Shown here piece after piece: positions 1 through 9,561 of a DNA stretch of 26,414 nt. The notes under the pieces were generated by a model. That model searched no databases, was not told where the DNA came from, and was given only the letters and a program-made list of their open reading frames with translations. The stretch covers positions 1 to 26,414 of the forward strand of contig JBFYSV010000053.1 of the NCBI GenBank assembly GCA_041301185.1, written 5' to 3'. The translations under genes were made by a program, and so were the position numbers. The DNA is from JAQBDA01 sp041301185 (GTDB lineage Bacteria; Chloroflexota; Anaerolineae; Anaerolineales; UBA4823). Position 1 is the stretch's first letter. Each line of letters begins with the position of its first letter.

Positions 1-766
1 TGTTCTGGATGACGGCAAAGGAGAACTGCAAGCCGGGGACGTTGAAGGTTTTGCTGGGTGCCATCAGGGTGATGGTATTGCGGGCAATCTCTGGGTCCAG
101 GCAGGCGATGGGGATATGCTGGCAGCCGCTATACACCAAGTCGCAGTGGATTTCATCGGAAACGATCGTCAGGCCGCGCTGCAGGCAAATCTCAGCTAAC
201 CGGGCCAGCTCTTCCCGGCGGAAGACCCTGCCCACCGGGTTATGCGGGTTACACAGGATGAACATGCGGGTCTGGTCGTTGATTGTGGACGAGAGCGCAT
301 CGTAATCGATCTCGTAAGAGCCATCCGGCAGGCGAGTCAGTTGGGCGTCCTGGCGGACCATTCCTGCGTTGTGAGGGGCTTCCAGGAATGGGTGGTAGAC
401 AGGCGGTTGAACCAGCACTGCCCCGCCCGGCTCGGCAACTGCATGGCAGGCCAGGTTAAGGCCGGGCACCACGCCGGGAACAAAAACGATCTCCTCCGGT
501 ACTACCTTCCATTGATAGAGGCGCCTCAGCCTATCCACGATAACCTGGCGCAGCTCTAATTTTTCCTTCTCAGTGCCTCCCGCTCCCTCCGGGTAGCCAA
601 AGACCCCAAAAGCCACCCGCTCCTGCAAGGCGCGGATGACCGGCTGTGGAGAGACAAAATCCATATCCGCCACCCACAAGGGGATCACATCCTCAGCATA
701 CAGCCGCCACCTGACGCAGTCCGAGCTGCGCAGGTCCAGGCGTTGGTCAAAGTCGTAGCGCATCAT
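1..766 (-). CDS. MalY/PatB-type pyridoxal-phosphate C-S lyase or aminotransferase, 3' end cut by window edge
   Basis: A fold-type I PLP enzyme. The 255 visible codons run from an ATG at 766-764, with GGAG about 5 nt upstream, to the window edge, so the C-terminal third or so is missing. Visible family marks are WVADMDF near residues 31-37, FGYPEG near 57, LCNPHNPVGRVF at 171-182, SDEIHCDLVY at 203-212, and APSKTFN with the probable Schiff-base lysine K239. The VADMDF and DEIHCDL signatures are those of the MalY/PatB subgroup, whose members cleave cystathionine or cysteine S-conjugates to pyruvate, ammonia and a thiol. That activity is inferred from family membership, and an aminotransferase role cannot be excluded. 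It starts 26 bp after the cutA stop on the same strand, so the two are probably co-transcribed. Confidence 0.85.
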   Translation of the reverse strand, partial: MMRYDFDQRLDLRSSDCVRWRLYAEDVIPLWVADMDFVSPQPVIRALQERVAFGVFGYPEGAGGTEKEKLELRQVIVDRLRRLYQWKVVPEEIVFVPGVVPGLNLACHAVAEPGGAVLVQPPVYHPFLEAPHNAGMVRQDAQLTRLPDGSYEIDYDALSSTINDQTRMFILCNPHNPVGRVFRREELARLAEICLQRGLTIVSDEIHCDLVYSGCQHIPIACLDPEIARNTITLMAPSKTFNVPGLQFSFAVIQN

Positions 767-792
767 TCGGTCTCCATGAACATCAAGATTGT

Positions 793-1122
793 CTACTCTG
801 ACTGGGTCTCAGCGGCGATCCAGTCCAGGTAATCCGGCGAACCCATCAGCACTGGCAAGGCAATGATCTCTGGCACTTCGTATGGATGGACGGCCTTGAC
901 CGCCGGCACCAGCCGCGCCTGGAACAAGTCGGCGCGGGTTTTCACCACCAGCAAAAGCTCCTGGTCTTTCTGCACTGCGCCTTTCCACGTGTAGATAGAA
1001 GTCACCCCCGGCAGGATGTTGACGCACGCTGCCAGCTTCTTTTCCAGCAGGGCTGCTGCAATGCGCTCGCCCACTTCGGACGAAGGGACGGTTATCAGAA
1101 CCACAATGAAATCGGTTGGCAT
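793..1122 (-). CDS. cutA: CutA-family divalent-cation tolerance protein
   Basis: A 109-residue protein with the full CutA pattern: LLEKKLAACVNILPG near residues 25-39, SIYTWKG near 42-48, a D-x-E before LLLVVKT, and HPYEVPEI near 79-86 followed by the YLDWI end. Length and motif order match this small trimeric ferredoxin-like family, which is linked to copper tolerance in enterobacteria but has no settled biochemical role elsewhere. The ATG at 1122-1120 is preceded by GGAGAAAG about 4 nt upstream. It is divergent from the dehydrogenase gene at 1247 and lies just upstream of the MalY-like gene, so it is probably first in that operon. Confidence 0.93.
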   Translation of the reverse strand: MPTDFIVVLITVPSSEVGERIAAALLEKKLAACVNILPGVTSIYTWKGAVQKDQELLLVVKTRADLFQARLVPAVKAVHPYEVPEIIALPVLMGSPDYLDWIAAETQSE

Positions 1123-1246
1123 GTTTCTTTCTCCACAGAAAATATGAGAGTGGCTTTATTCTAACGTATCGAATGAAGTCGGGCAGGGCAAGATTTGAGG
1201 TAAAATCAATTGCCCAACACAAACCCGGTAGATACAGGTGAATTTC

Positions 1247-2188
1247 ATGGCAGATTGGAATATTTTGATCGCGGATGGACTGGACGAAGAAGGTCAGTCC
1301 ATTTTGCGTGCCCAGGCGGTATTGGATGACCGCAGCGGCATCTCCGCGGCAGACCTGCTCCAGTCAATCAATGGCTACGACGCCCTGGTGGTGCGCAGCC
1401 GCACAAAGGTGACCGCCGATGTGCTAAGTGCCGCGCCGCGCCTGAAAGTCGTTGGGCGGGCTGGGGTGGGGGTGGACAACATCGACCTGGGTGCCGCCCG
1501 CCAGCAGCGCGTGGCGGTGGTTAACGCCCCCCTGGCGACCACACAGGCGGTTGCCGAGCAGACCCTGGGGCTGATGCTGGCCCTGGCGCGCCGCATCCCG
1601 CAGGCTGACGCGGCATTGAAAGCCGGGCACTGGATCAAGAAAGAGCTGATGGGCAGTGAGATCAACGGCAAGACCCTGGGCATCATCGGCATGGGCAATA
1701 TCGGTGCGGCGGTGGCCCAACGGGCGGCAGCCCTGGGGATGAGCGTGTTGGGCTACGACCCCTTATTGCCAGCCGAGGTCATCCAGGCCCGGGGCGCCAG
1801 GCCGGTCGCACTTCCAGAGCTGTACGCCGGCTCGGATTTCATCAGCCTGCACGTGCCGCTCACCCAGGAGACGCGCGGCATGATCGGTGTGGAGACAATC
1901 CCCCAAATGAAGCAGGGTGTCCGGCTCATATGCACCGCCCGCGGCGGGCTGATCGATGAAAACGCCTTGCTGGAGGCGCTGGAGTCGGGCTGGGTAGCCG
2001 GGGCTGCCCTGGATGTGTTCAGCGAGGAGCCGCCAGGCCTGACCCCTCTGATCACCCACCCGCGCCTGATCGCCACGCCGCACGTCAGCGCTCAGACTAT
2101 CGAAGCTCAAAAGCGGGCTGCGGTGGATATCGCCCAAGAAGTGCTGGCAGCCCTGGGCGGGAAACCTCTCCGCTGGCGGGTCGCCTGA
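1247..2188 (+). CDS. serA: D-isomer-specific 2-hydroxyacid dehydrogenase, short SerA-like (phosphoglycerate dehydrogenase)
   Basis: An NAD-dependent D-2-hydroxyacid dehydrogenase of 313 residues. The catalytic-domain motif VVGRAGVGVDNID, the Rossmann fingerprint GIIGMGNIGAAVAQ, the catalytic Arg in CTARGGLID, the Glu in FSEEPP and the His in TPHVSAQT are all present. The NAPLATTQAVAEQTLGLML segment and the TIEAQ after the catalytic His resemble 3-phosphoglycerate dehydrogenases (first step of serine synthesis). The protein lacks the C-terminal ACT domain of long SerA forms, so serine feedback is not expected by that route. I chose ATG 1247 over the in-frame GTG at 1238 because AGGTGA sits 5 nt before the ATG. 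Substrate specificity among hydroxyacids is inference. Confidence 0.85.
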   Translation: MADWNILIADGLDEEGQSILRAQAVLDDRSGISAADLLQSINGYDALVVRSRTKVTADVLSAAPRLKVVGRAGVGVDNIDLGAARQQRVAVVNAPLATTQAVAEQTLGLMLALARRIPQADAALKAGHWIKKELMGSEINGKTLGIIGMGNIGAAVAQRAAALGMSVLGYDPLLPAEVIQARGARPVALPELYAGSDFISLHVPLTQETRGMIGVETIPQMKQGVRLICTARGGLIDENALLEALESGWVAGAALDVFSEEPPGLTPLITHPRLIATPHVSAQTIEAQKRAAVDIAQEVLAALGGKPLRWRVA

Positions 2189-2270
2189 ACCCAGATTGGC
2201 ACTTGCCCTCCCCTCGAACCAACCCACAAATTTCTATCTGTTGTCTTGCAAAGGAGATTAATAAGGGAAT

Positions 2271-3773
2271 ATGGAAGAAAAGCTGAAGCAACTCAAAACC
2301 ATCCTGGCTGAAGTAGCCGACCTGCAGTATGCCATCTATTTGCTCGGGTGGGACCAGCAAACGTATATGCCGCCCGCCGGCGCTGAAGCGCGCGGCCAGC
2401 AGCTCGGCACGCTGGGCAAACTCCTACACCTCAAGTTCACCTCCGATGAGGTTGGCAAGCTACTGGATGATCTGGCGCCGGTTGTCGCGCAACTCCCGCC
2501 CGACTCCGACGAAGCCCGGCTGATTAAGGTCACTCGGCGCCAATACGAGCAAAAAACGAAAGTACCCGCCGAGATGGTCGTCGAGCTGGCTGAGCTGGCA
2601 TCGGTTTCCTATTCCGCCTGGCAGCAGGCGCGGCCGGAGAATAATTTCGCCAGGTTCCAACCTTACCTGGAGAAGATCGTCGATTACCGCCGCCGCTTCG
2701 CCGATTTATTCGCCCCTTACGACCATATTTACGACCCGCTGCTGGACCAATACGAGCCCGGTATGAAGACTGCCCAGGTACAGGCGATCTTCAATAAGCT
2801 GCGCCCGCTGCAGGTTGCGCTGATTCAGGCGATCTCTGCCAGGCCCCAGGTGGACGCATCTTTCTTGTACCAGCCATACGATGGGCAAAAGCAATGGGAT
2901 TTTGGGGTAGAAGTGATCACCAAATTCGGCTATCCGTGGCAGCGCGGCCGCCAGGATAAAGCTCCCCATCCCTTCACTACGGAAATGGGACTGGATGATG
3001 TGCGCATCACCACCCGCATCCTGCCGGAGTATGCCGGCTCGGCCTTGTTCAGCACGATGCACGAGTGCGGGCACGCTCTATATGATCTGGGCGTCGACCC
3101 TGCCCTGGCGCGCACCCCGCTGGGCTTCCCCGACTCGCTGGGCTTACACGAATCACAATCCCGCATGTGGGAAAACCTGGTCGGGCGCTCGCTGCCATTC
3201 TGGGAGCATTTTTACCCCCGCATGCAGGAGTACTTCCCGTCCCAGCTCGGTAACGTGGACCTGAAAACCTTCTACAAGGGCATCAACCAGGTCAAACCTT
3301 CCCTGATCCGGGTGGAGGCAGATGAGGCCACTTATAACCTGCATATCATGTTGCGCCTGGAGATCGAGATCGCCCTGATCGAAGGCTCTATACAGGTGAA
3401 AGACCTGCCCGATGCCTGGAACAGCCGCATGCAAGATTACCTGGGGCTGACACCTCCTAACGATAGCGACGGGGTCATGCAGGATGTGCATTGGTCTGAT
3501 GGCTATATCGGCTATTTTTCCACCTACGCCCTGGGTAACCTGGTATCCGTCCAGCTATGGGAACGGATCAACGCCGATATTCCTGACCTGCCCGACCAGA
3601 TCCGCCGTGGCGAATTTTCAGCCTTACTGGGTTGGCTGGTCGAGAAAATCCACCGCCACGGCTTTAAATTCGAATCCCAGGAACTTGTCAAGCGTGTCAC
3701 CGGTTCCAAGATTGATCCGGCTCCCTATATGCGTTACCTGACGACCAAATACAGCGATATTTACGGGCTATAA
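2271..3773 (+). CDS. M32-family metallocarboxypeptidase (carboxypeptidase Taq type)
   Basis: A 500-residue protein, the usual size for family M32. The zinc site is visible as HECGH at residues 264-268 (two His ligands and the catalytic Glu) and HESQSR at 293-298, whose Glu is the third ligand in this family. The N-terminal LLGWDQQTYMPPAGAEARGQQLGTL stretch and the C-terminal DGYIGYFSTYALGN stretch are also typical. It removes C-terminal amino acids from peptides in the cytoplasm, and no signal peptide is seen. The ATG is preceded by AAGGAG at 2251-2256 and a second purine run nearer the start. It ends 18 bp before a strong terminator, so it closes a transcript that may begin at the dehydrogenase gene 82 bp upstream. 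Confidence 0.95.
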   Translation: MEEKLKQLKTILAEVADLQYAIYLLGWDQQTYMPPAGAEARGQQLGTLGKLLHLKFTSDEVGKLLDDLAPVVAQLPPDSDEARLIKVTRRQYEQKTKVPAEMVVELAELASVSYSAWQQARPENNFARFQPYLEKIVDYRRRFADLFAPYDHIYDPLLDQYEPGMKTAQVQAIFNKLRPLQVALIQAISARPQVDASFLYQPYDGQKQWDFGVEVITKFGYPWQRGRQDKAPHPFTTEMGLDDVRITTRILPEYAGSALFSTMHECGHALYDLGVDPALARTPLGFPDSLGLHESQSRMWENLVGRSLPFWEHFYPRMQEYFPSQLGNVDLKTFYKGINQVKPSLIRVEADEATYNLHIMLRLEIEIALIEGSIQVKDLPDAWNSRMQDYLGLTPPNDSDGVMQDVHWSDGYIGYFSTYALGNLVSVQLWERINADIPDLPDQIRRGEFSALLGWLVEKIHRHGFKFESQELVKRVTGSKIDPAPYMRYLTTKYSDIYGL

Positions 3774-3790
3774 GCCACCAAGCCCAATTC

Positions 3791-3826
3791 ACTCCTGGCA
3801 TGGTAGAATCCTGCCAGGAGTTTTTT
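3791..3826 (+). terminator. Rho-independent terminator after the M32 carboxypeptidase gene
   Basis: A perfect 9-bp stem (10 with the flanking A-T pair) is formed by CTCCTGGCA at 3792-3800 and TGCCAGGAG at 3812-3820, with an 11-nt loop, and is followed directly by six T residues at 3821-3826. The ribosome binding site and start of the next gene lie only 5-13 nt beyond the T run, so the hairpin could also act as an attenuator for that gene. Confidence 0.88.
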
Positions 3827-3838
3827 CTTAAGGAACCT

Positions 3839-4204
3839 ATGGCGCGCATCCTTTTCGTAGATGATGATCCATATACCCTGGAGACCCTGGGCAAAGCCGT
3901 AGAGGTTTTCGGTCACCAGCCGCTGTGGGCTACCAATGGGCAGGAGGCAATGCAGGTTGCCAGCCAGCAAGCCCCGGAAATCATATTCCTGGATATGAGC
4001 CTGCCGGATATTGGCGGGATTGAGCTGATCGGAAAACTGCGCGGCGTAGCCTCCCTGGCAGATACCCCCATCCTGGTGCTCTCTGCCAGCCCGGAGCTGG
4101 ACGCAGCCGAGCTGGCTCTAAAAGCCGGGGCGCAGGCTTACCTGAATAAACCGATCCGCCTGCAGACCTTGCTGGATACCATTCAGCAACACACATCCGC
4201 CTGA
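3839..4204 (+). CDS. Single-domain response regulator (CheY-like receiver)
   Basis: A stand-alone receiver domain of 121 residues with no output domain. The acidic pocket is VDDD at residues 7-10, the phospho-acceptor is D52 in FLDMSLPD, the switch residue is a Ser in LSAS (82-84), and the conserved lysine is K104 in YLNKP. Such proteins relay phosphate or act through protein contacts. No histidine kinase gene is in this window, so its partner is unknown. ATG 3839 is chosen because AGGA lies 4 nt upstream; an in-frame upstream ATG at 3800 falls inside the terminator loop and is unlikely. The gene begins directly after the terminator and is followed 12 bp later by the lipoprotein gene. Confidence 0.93.
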   Translation: MARILFVDDDPYTLETLGKAVEVFGHQPLWATNGQEAMQVASQQAPEIIFLDMSLPDIGGIELIGKLRGVASLADTPILVLSASPELDAAELALKAGAQAYLNKPIRLQTLLDTIQQHTSA

Positions 4205-4216
4205 AGGCAGCTGCGG

Positions 4217-5284
4217 GTGCCGAAACCAATGTCCCCGAACCGCTTCCATATAAGCCCTCCCACGCACCTTAAGAAGCGAATTGCGCCCGCACCTGCGATG
4301 GTACTGACCTGCCTGGTGTTGGTGACCTGGCTGGGTTTGGGGTTAACCGGCTGCGGCGTCCTGCTGGGTCCCGAACTACCCACCCCCATTCCACCGCAAT
4401 ACCTGCCCACCGTGATTGCCCAGACTTCACAGGCGGGTGGACTCGCGCTAGAGCCTGCGCCAGAGGAACCTGGTGCGACTGCATCGCCAACCGAACCTGC
4501 GGCAGATGTTCCCGCGGATACCGAAACGCCGCAACCCAGCCCGACCCGCACACCCCCGGGACCGAGCGCCACTCCTTATACCCTGCCCGCTCCGTCCTCG
4601 CCCACGCCCACTCCGGGATTCCCCAATGCAGCGATTGAGATCCGCAACCTGGGAGCCTATTCCAAGGTAACCTCGCCTCTGCATATCTATGCCTACCTGA
4701 AACCTGGAGCTGGCGGCAAGGTGCGCATTGAGCTGATCGGGGAAGATAACCGGGTGCTGGTGCGTAATATCAAGACAATGGACTTCCTCCCCACCGGGGC
4801 GTGGGCGGTGATGTCATTAGATCTCGATTTCGAAATATCAGCCACGGCTGAGGCTGCCTGGTTGAAGATCAGCGTGGATGACGAATTCGGACGCACCGTG
4901 GCAATGAACTCTGTGCCGCTGATCTTGCTCTCGGTAGGCGAGGCGGATATCGTCCCGCCGATGGACCTGACGGCGCCGATTATCATCCGCGAGCCAAACA
5001 AGAAGACGCTGATCCAGGGCGGCACCCTGCTGGTGACCGGCATGGCGCGCCCCGGCGGGACGGACCCCTTGATGGTCCGCCTGGTCACCGCGGAGGGCAA
5101 GGAAGTAGGCATGCGCCTGGCGGGGGTCGATGAACACACTCCTGGCGGTTACGGGACTTTTGCGGTTGAAGTGCCGTATAAGGTCGACAATCCGACCAAG
5201 GCTCTACTCACGGTTACCGAAGGCGCCGATTCGATCAGCGATGTCATCCATCTGGTGAGCATCGAAGTCATGCTCAGCCCGTAA
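4217..5284 (+). CDS. Secreted lipoprotein with Pro/Thr/Ser-rich linker and Ig-like C-terminal region
   Basis: A protein of unknown function, 355 residues. A positively charged start, a hydrophobic stretch at about residues 28-43 and the lipobox LTGC, with C46, indicate a lipoprotein signal. Residues of about 75-135 are a low-complexity Pro, Thr, Ser and Glu-rich linker, which usually spans a cell wall or surface layer. The rest (about 137-355) looks all-beta, with two segments of similar feel: one contains SPLHIYAYLKPG and the other GGTLLVTGMARPGG, resembling tandem immunoglobulin-like domains. The start is the GTG at 4217 with AAGG 9 nt upstream; an ATG at 4229 is an alternative that keeps the signal peptide. 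Any link to the response regulator upstream is only positional. Confidence 0.75.
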   Translation: MPKPMSPNRFHISPPTHLKKRIAPAPAMVLTCLVLVTWLGLGLTGCGVLLGPELPTPIPPQYLPTVIAQTSQAGGLALEPAPEEPGATASPTEPAADVPADTETPQPSPTRTPPGPSATPYTLPAPSSPTPTPGFPNAAIEIRNLGAYSKVTSPLHIYAYLKPGAGGKVRIELIGEDNRVLVRNIKTMDFLPTGAWAVMSLDLDFEISATAEAAWLKISVDDEFGRTVAMNSVPLILLSVGEADIVPPMDLTAPIIIREPNKKTLIQGGTLLVTGMARPGGTDPLMVRLVTAEGKEVGMRLAGVDEHTPGGYGTFAVEVPYKVDNPTKALLTVTEGADSISDVIHLVSIEVMLSP

Positions 5285-5348
5285 GATAAGTATAGTAATT
5301 ACGCTGTTTAAGGGAAAATCCTCCCAGCAACCGTGCAAGTCCTAAAGA

Positions 5349-5362
5349 GATTACAGGTAATC
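5349..5362. promoter_or_regulatory. Small palindrome before the kamA ribosome binding site
   Basis: GATTAC and GTAATC form a perfect 6-bp inverted repeat with a 2-nt centre, a few bases before the AGGAG of kamA. It is too short a spacer for an RNA hairpin, so if functional it would be a DNA operator half-site pair. This is weak evidence on its own. Confidence 0.25.
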
Positions 5363-5375
5363 AGGAGAACTCTGT

Positions 5376-6722
<1,347 letters not shown>

Positions 6723-6789
6723 GTACGCGTATCAGTACGCTCATTCAGAGCGCTTAAACGGCATAGGGTTATCACCCAATCTATAGCAC

Positions 6790-6829
6790 TTGAAATAAAG
6801 AGCTCGCCATCGCAATGATGGCGAGCTCT
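6790..6829 (-). terminator. Terminator of clpC
   Basis: A perfect 13-bp stem, 6799-6811 paired with 6817-6829, has a 5-nt loop. Read on the minus strand it is followed by a T-rich stretch (6790-6798), so it ends the clpC transcript. In the plus direction the following bases are not T-rich, but the stem may still block readthrough from kamA. Confidence 0.85.
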
Positions 6830-6855
6830 GGTATTACCGGTAAGTGCGGGACCAA

Positions 6856-9354
6856 TCAGGCAGCTGCCAAAGCCTCAGTGGGGGCGGAGGATTGTTCCTC
6901 TCCATGCAGCAGAACAATCTCCCCGTCCTTGACTTCAACAACGATATCGTCGCCGTCTTCGAACTCTCCACCCAGCAGGGCGTCGGAGAGCGGGTCTTCC
7001 ACCTTCTGCTGGATCACACGCCGCAGCGGGCGAGCGCCCATCTCCGGGTCGTAACCCAGGTCTGCCAGCATTTCCAGGGCAGCCGGGGTGGCGGTGAGAT
7101 TGATGGTGTGCTCTTCCAGGCGGCGGGCAACTTTTTCCAACTCCAACTGGACGATTTGCTGGATATCAGGCCTGCTCAGCGAGCGGAAGACGATCACTGA
7201 ATCCAGGCGGTTGATAAACTCGGGGCGGAACACCCGCTTGAGCGAGTCGAGCAGCTTCTTGCGCATTTCGTCATACGCCAGGCGCTCTTCCATTTCTTCA
7301 TCTTTTTTCATGGTGAAGCCAATGGAAGTCTGGCGCTTGATCATATCTGCGCCCACGTTGGAGGTCATTACGATGATGGCATTGCGAAAATCCACCTTGT
7401 GGCCGCGCGCATCCGAGAGATGCCCCTCTTCCATGATCTGCAAGAGCATATTATGCGCTTCTGGATGGGCTTTTTCGATCTCGTCGAAGACAACGATCGA
7501 GTACGGGCGCCGGCGGAGTGCTTCGGTGAGCTGACCGGCTTCCTCGTAGCCCACATAACCAGGCGGGGCGCCAACCAGGCGGCTGACTGAATGGCGTTCC
7601 ATGAACTCAGACATATCCAGCTGGATGAGGGCCTCTTCGCTGCCGAACAAGAAACGCGCCATGGCTTTGGTCAGCTCAGTCTTGCCCACCCCCGTGGGGC
7701 CAAGGAAGATGAACGAGCCAATCGGACGGCGCGGGTCTTTCAAGCCGGCGCGCGCCCGGCGGACTGCTTTGGAGATCGCCTGGATAGCTTCATCCTGACC
7801 AATGATCAGCTTGCGCATCTCGTCTTCCATCTGCAAGAGGCGCTGCGACTCTTCCTGGGCTATCTGCATCACCGGCACGCCGGTCCACATCGAAACGACC
7901 TCGGCGATGTCGTTAGCTGATACCACCGGGCTGTTGGCCCGGTCCCAGCCGGTGCGCAGGCGCTCGAGCTGGCGCTCGAGGGCTTCCTGGCGCTCCAGGA
8001 AATCCTGGGCGTCGTCATAACGGTTATCTTCCAGTGCCAGGGCATGATTCTGGCGCACCTCCCGCAGCTGCTTCATCAGCTCTTTGGCGGTTTGGGCTGC
8101 GTCGCTCTTATACATTCGCACCCGGGACGAGGACTCATCAATCAAATCGATGGCTTTATCCGGCAGGAAGCGCTCGGTGACGTAACGGGCAGACAGGTGG
8201 ACTGCGGCGTCCAGGGCTTCATCGGCGATCGTCAGCCGGTGGTGCTCTTCGTAGGCGCCGCGAATGCCGCGCAAGATCTCGATAGTTTCTTCTTCCGAAG
8301 GCTCTTCCACCATTATCGGCTGGAAGCGCCGCTCCAGGGCGGCGTCGCTCTCGATATGCTTGCGGTACTCGTCCATGGTGGTCGCGCCGATCACCTGCAG
8401 CTCGCCGCGCGAAAGCGCCGGCTTGAGGATATTGGCAGCGTCCACCGAAGAACCAGCTGCGCCGGCCCCAACCAGCATATGGACTTCATCGATGAACAGG
8501 ATCGCCCCAGATGCTTTAAGCTCGTCGATCACCCGCTTGAGGCGCTCTTCAAACTGCCCGCGGTACATTGTGCCAGCGACCAGAGAGCCAACATCGAGCT
8601 GCAAGACGCGCTTACCAAGCAGCGGGGCGGGCACATCGGCATCGACAATGCGCTGCGCCAGACCTTCCACAATGGCTGTTTTTCCTACCCCCGGCTCCCC
8701 AATCAGGGCCGGGTTGTTCTTGGTGCGGCGAGCCAGGATCTGGATCACTCGCTCGATCTCCATCTGGCGACCGATCACCGGATCGAGCTTGCCCTCCTCT
8801 GCCAGCGTGGACAGATCTGTCGCCAACTGGTCCACCATGGGAGTTTTTGCTTTCTGGGTCTCCTGGCGGGTGGATTTCTGCTCTGCTGCAGGAGTGCTGG
8901 TGCGCTTGGAGGCGCTGCTCTCCTGGAGCACACGCCGCGTCTGCCTGCGGATCTGCTCCGGGGTGACGCCCATCTTGCGCAGCACATCCAACGCTACGCC
9001 TTCTCCATAACGTACCAGACCCAAGAGGAGATGTTCTGTACCAATATAATGATGGCCCATGCGTCGGGCCTCTTCAACTGCGTATTCCAATACCTGTTGT
9101 GTACCTGGCGACAGATCGAGCTTGCCGCCCCGGTACTGACCAGTGCCGGTCATGCGCTCTACCATTTCCTGGACGCGTTCAGCTTCCAGGCCAAGTTCTC
9201 GCAACACACGGCCGGCAACCCCACCCTCCTCGCGGATCAAACCCAGGAGCAGGTGTTCTGTTCCAATGTAATTATGGCGCATTCGTTCAGCTTCCTGGTG
9301 GGCCAGGCTCAGCACCCTGCGCGCCCGCTGTGTAAAACGTTCCATGCCAGCCAA
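6856..9354 (-). CDS. clpC: ATP-dependent Clp protease ATPase subunit ClpC
   Basis: An AAA+ unfoldase of 832 residues that feeds proteins to ClpP. Two Clp-N repeats occupy about residues 1-145 (both with IGTEHLLLGL). The first ATPase domain has Walker A GEPGVGKT (219-226) and Walker B LFIDE (286-290). A short middle domain with an UvrB/UvrC-like helical stretch lies at about 420-465. The second ATPase has GPTGVGKT (552-559) and VVFDE (621-625). The IGF tripeptide at 678-680 is the ClpP-docking loop. A TTG start at 9354 is chosen because a perfect AGGAGG lies 6 nt upstream; the in-frame ATG at 9345 would be 15 nt away. The CtsR, McsA and McsB partners of Firmicutes are not adjacent. A hairpin separates it from the S1 gene upstream. 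Confidence 0.96.
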   Translation of the reverse strand: MAGMERFTQRARRVLSLAHQEAERMRHNYIGTEHLLLGLIREEGGVAGRVLRELGLEAERVQEMVERMTGTGQYRGGKLDLSPGTQQVLEYAVEEARRMGHHYIGTEHLLLGLVRYGEGVALDVLRKMGVTPEQIRRQTRRVLQESSASKRTSTPAAEQKSTRQETQKAKTPMVDQLATDLSTLAEEGKLDPVIGRQMEIERVIQILARRTKNNPALIGEPGVGKTAIVEGLAQRIVDADVPAPLLGKRVLQLDVGSLVAGTMYRGQFEERLKRVIDELKASGAILFIDEVHMLVGAGAAGSSVDAANILKPALSRGELQVIGATTMDEYRKHIESDAALERRFQPIMVEEPSEEETIEILRGIRGAYEEHHRLTIADEALDAAVHLSARYVTERFLPDKAIDLIDESSSRVRMYKSDAAQTAKELMKQLREVRQNHALALEDNRYDDAQDFLERQEALERQLERLRTGWDRANSPVVSANDIAEVVSMWTGVPVMQIAQEESQRLLQMEDEMRKLIIGQDEAIQAISKAVRRARAGLKDPRRPIGSFIFLGPTGVGKTELTKAMARFLFGSEEALIQLDMSEFMERHSVSRLVGAPPGYVGYEEAGQLTEALRRRPYSIVVFDEIEKAHPEAHNMLLQIMEEGHLSDARGHKVDFRNAIIVMTSNVGADMIKRQTSIGFTMKKDEEMEERLAYDEMRKKLLDSLKRVFRPEFINRLDSVIVFRSLSRPDIQQIVQLELEKVARRLEEHTINLTATPAALEMLADLGYDPEMGARPLRRVIQQKVEDPLSDALLGGEFEDGDDIVVEVKDGEIVLLHGEEQSSAPTEALAAA

Positions 9355-9504
9355 GGCATACCTCCTGATAAATAACGACGAGTTGTTTCTCTAACGATCA
9401 AACACCTTGATTATGAGACTTTTTGTCCAATTGGATTCTACCAGAGTTTACTCTCCCTGATTGTAATTTTGGAAGGCCAAGAGGCAAGGTTAATAGTATT
9501 CTTA

Positions 9505-9535
9505 TGTATGAAAAGCGCACCTTTTCAGGTGCGCT
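9505..9535 (-). terminator. Probable terminator of the S1-domain gene
   Basis: A 9-bp perfect stem (9514-9522 with 9527-9535) has a GAAA tetraloop when read on the minus strand and is followed by a short T run and an AT-rich stretch. It lies 26 bp after the S1 gene stop, between that gene and clpC, so the two may be separate transcripts. Confidence 0.65.
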
Positions 9536-9561
9536 CGATGCTAACCTTGTGTTGCGCCGGA

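Noticed and set aside
8044..9375. 443-codon open frame on the plus strand opposite clpC
   Set aside because: It is antisense to a fully conserved clpC, shows no family motif, and arises from the codon bias of a GC-rich gene.
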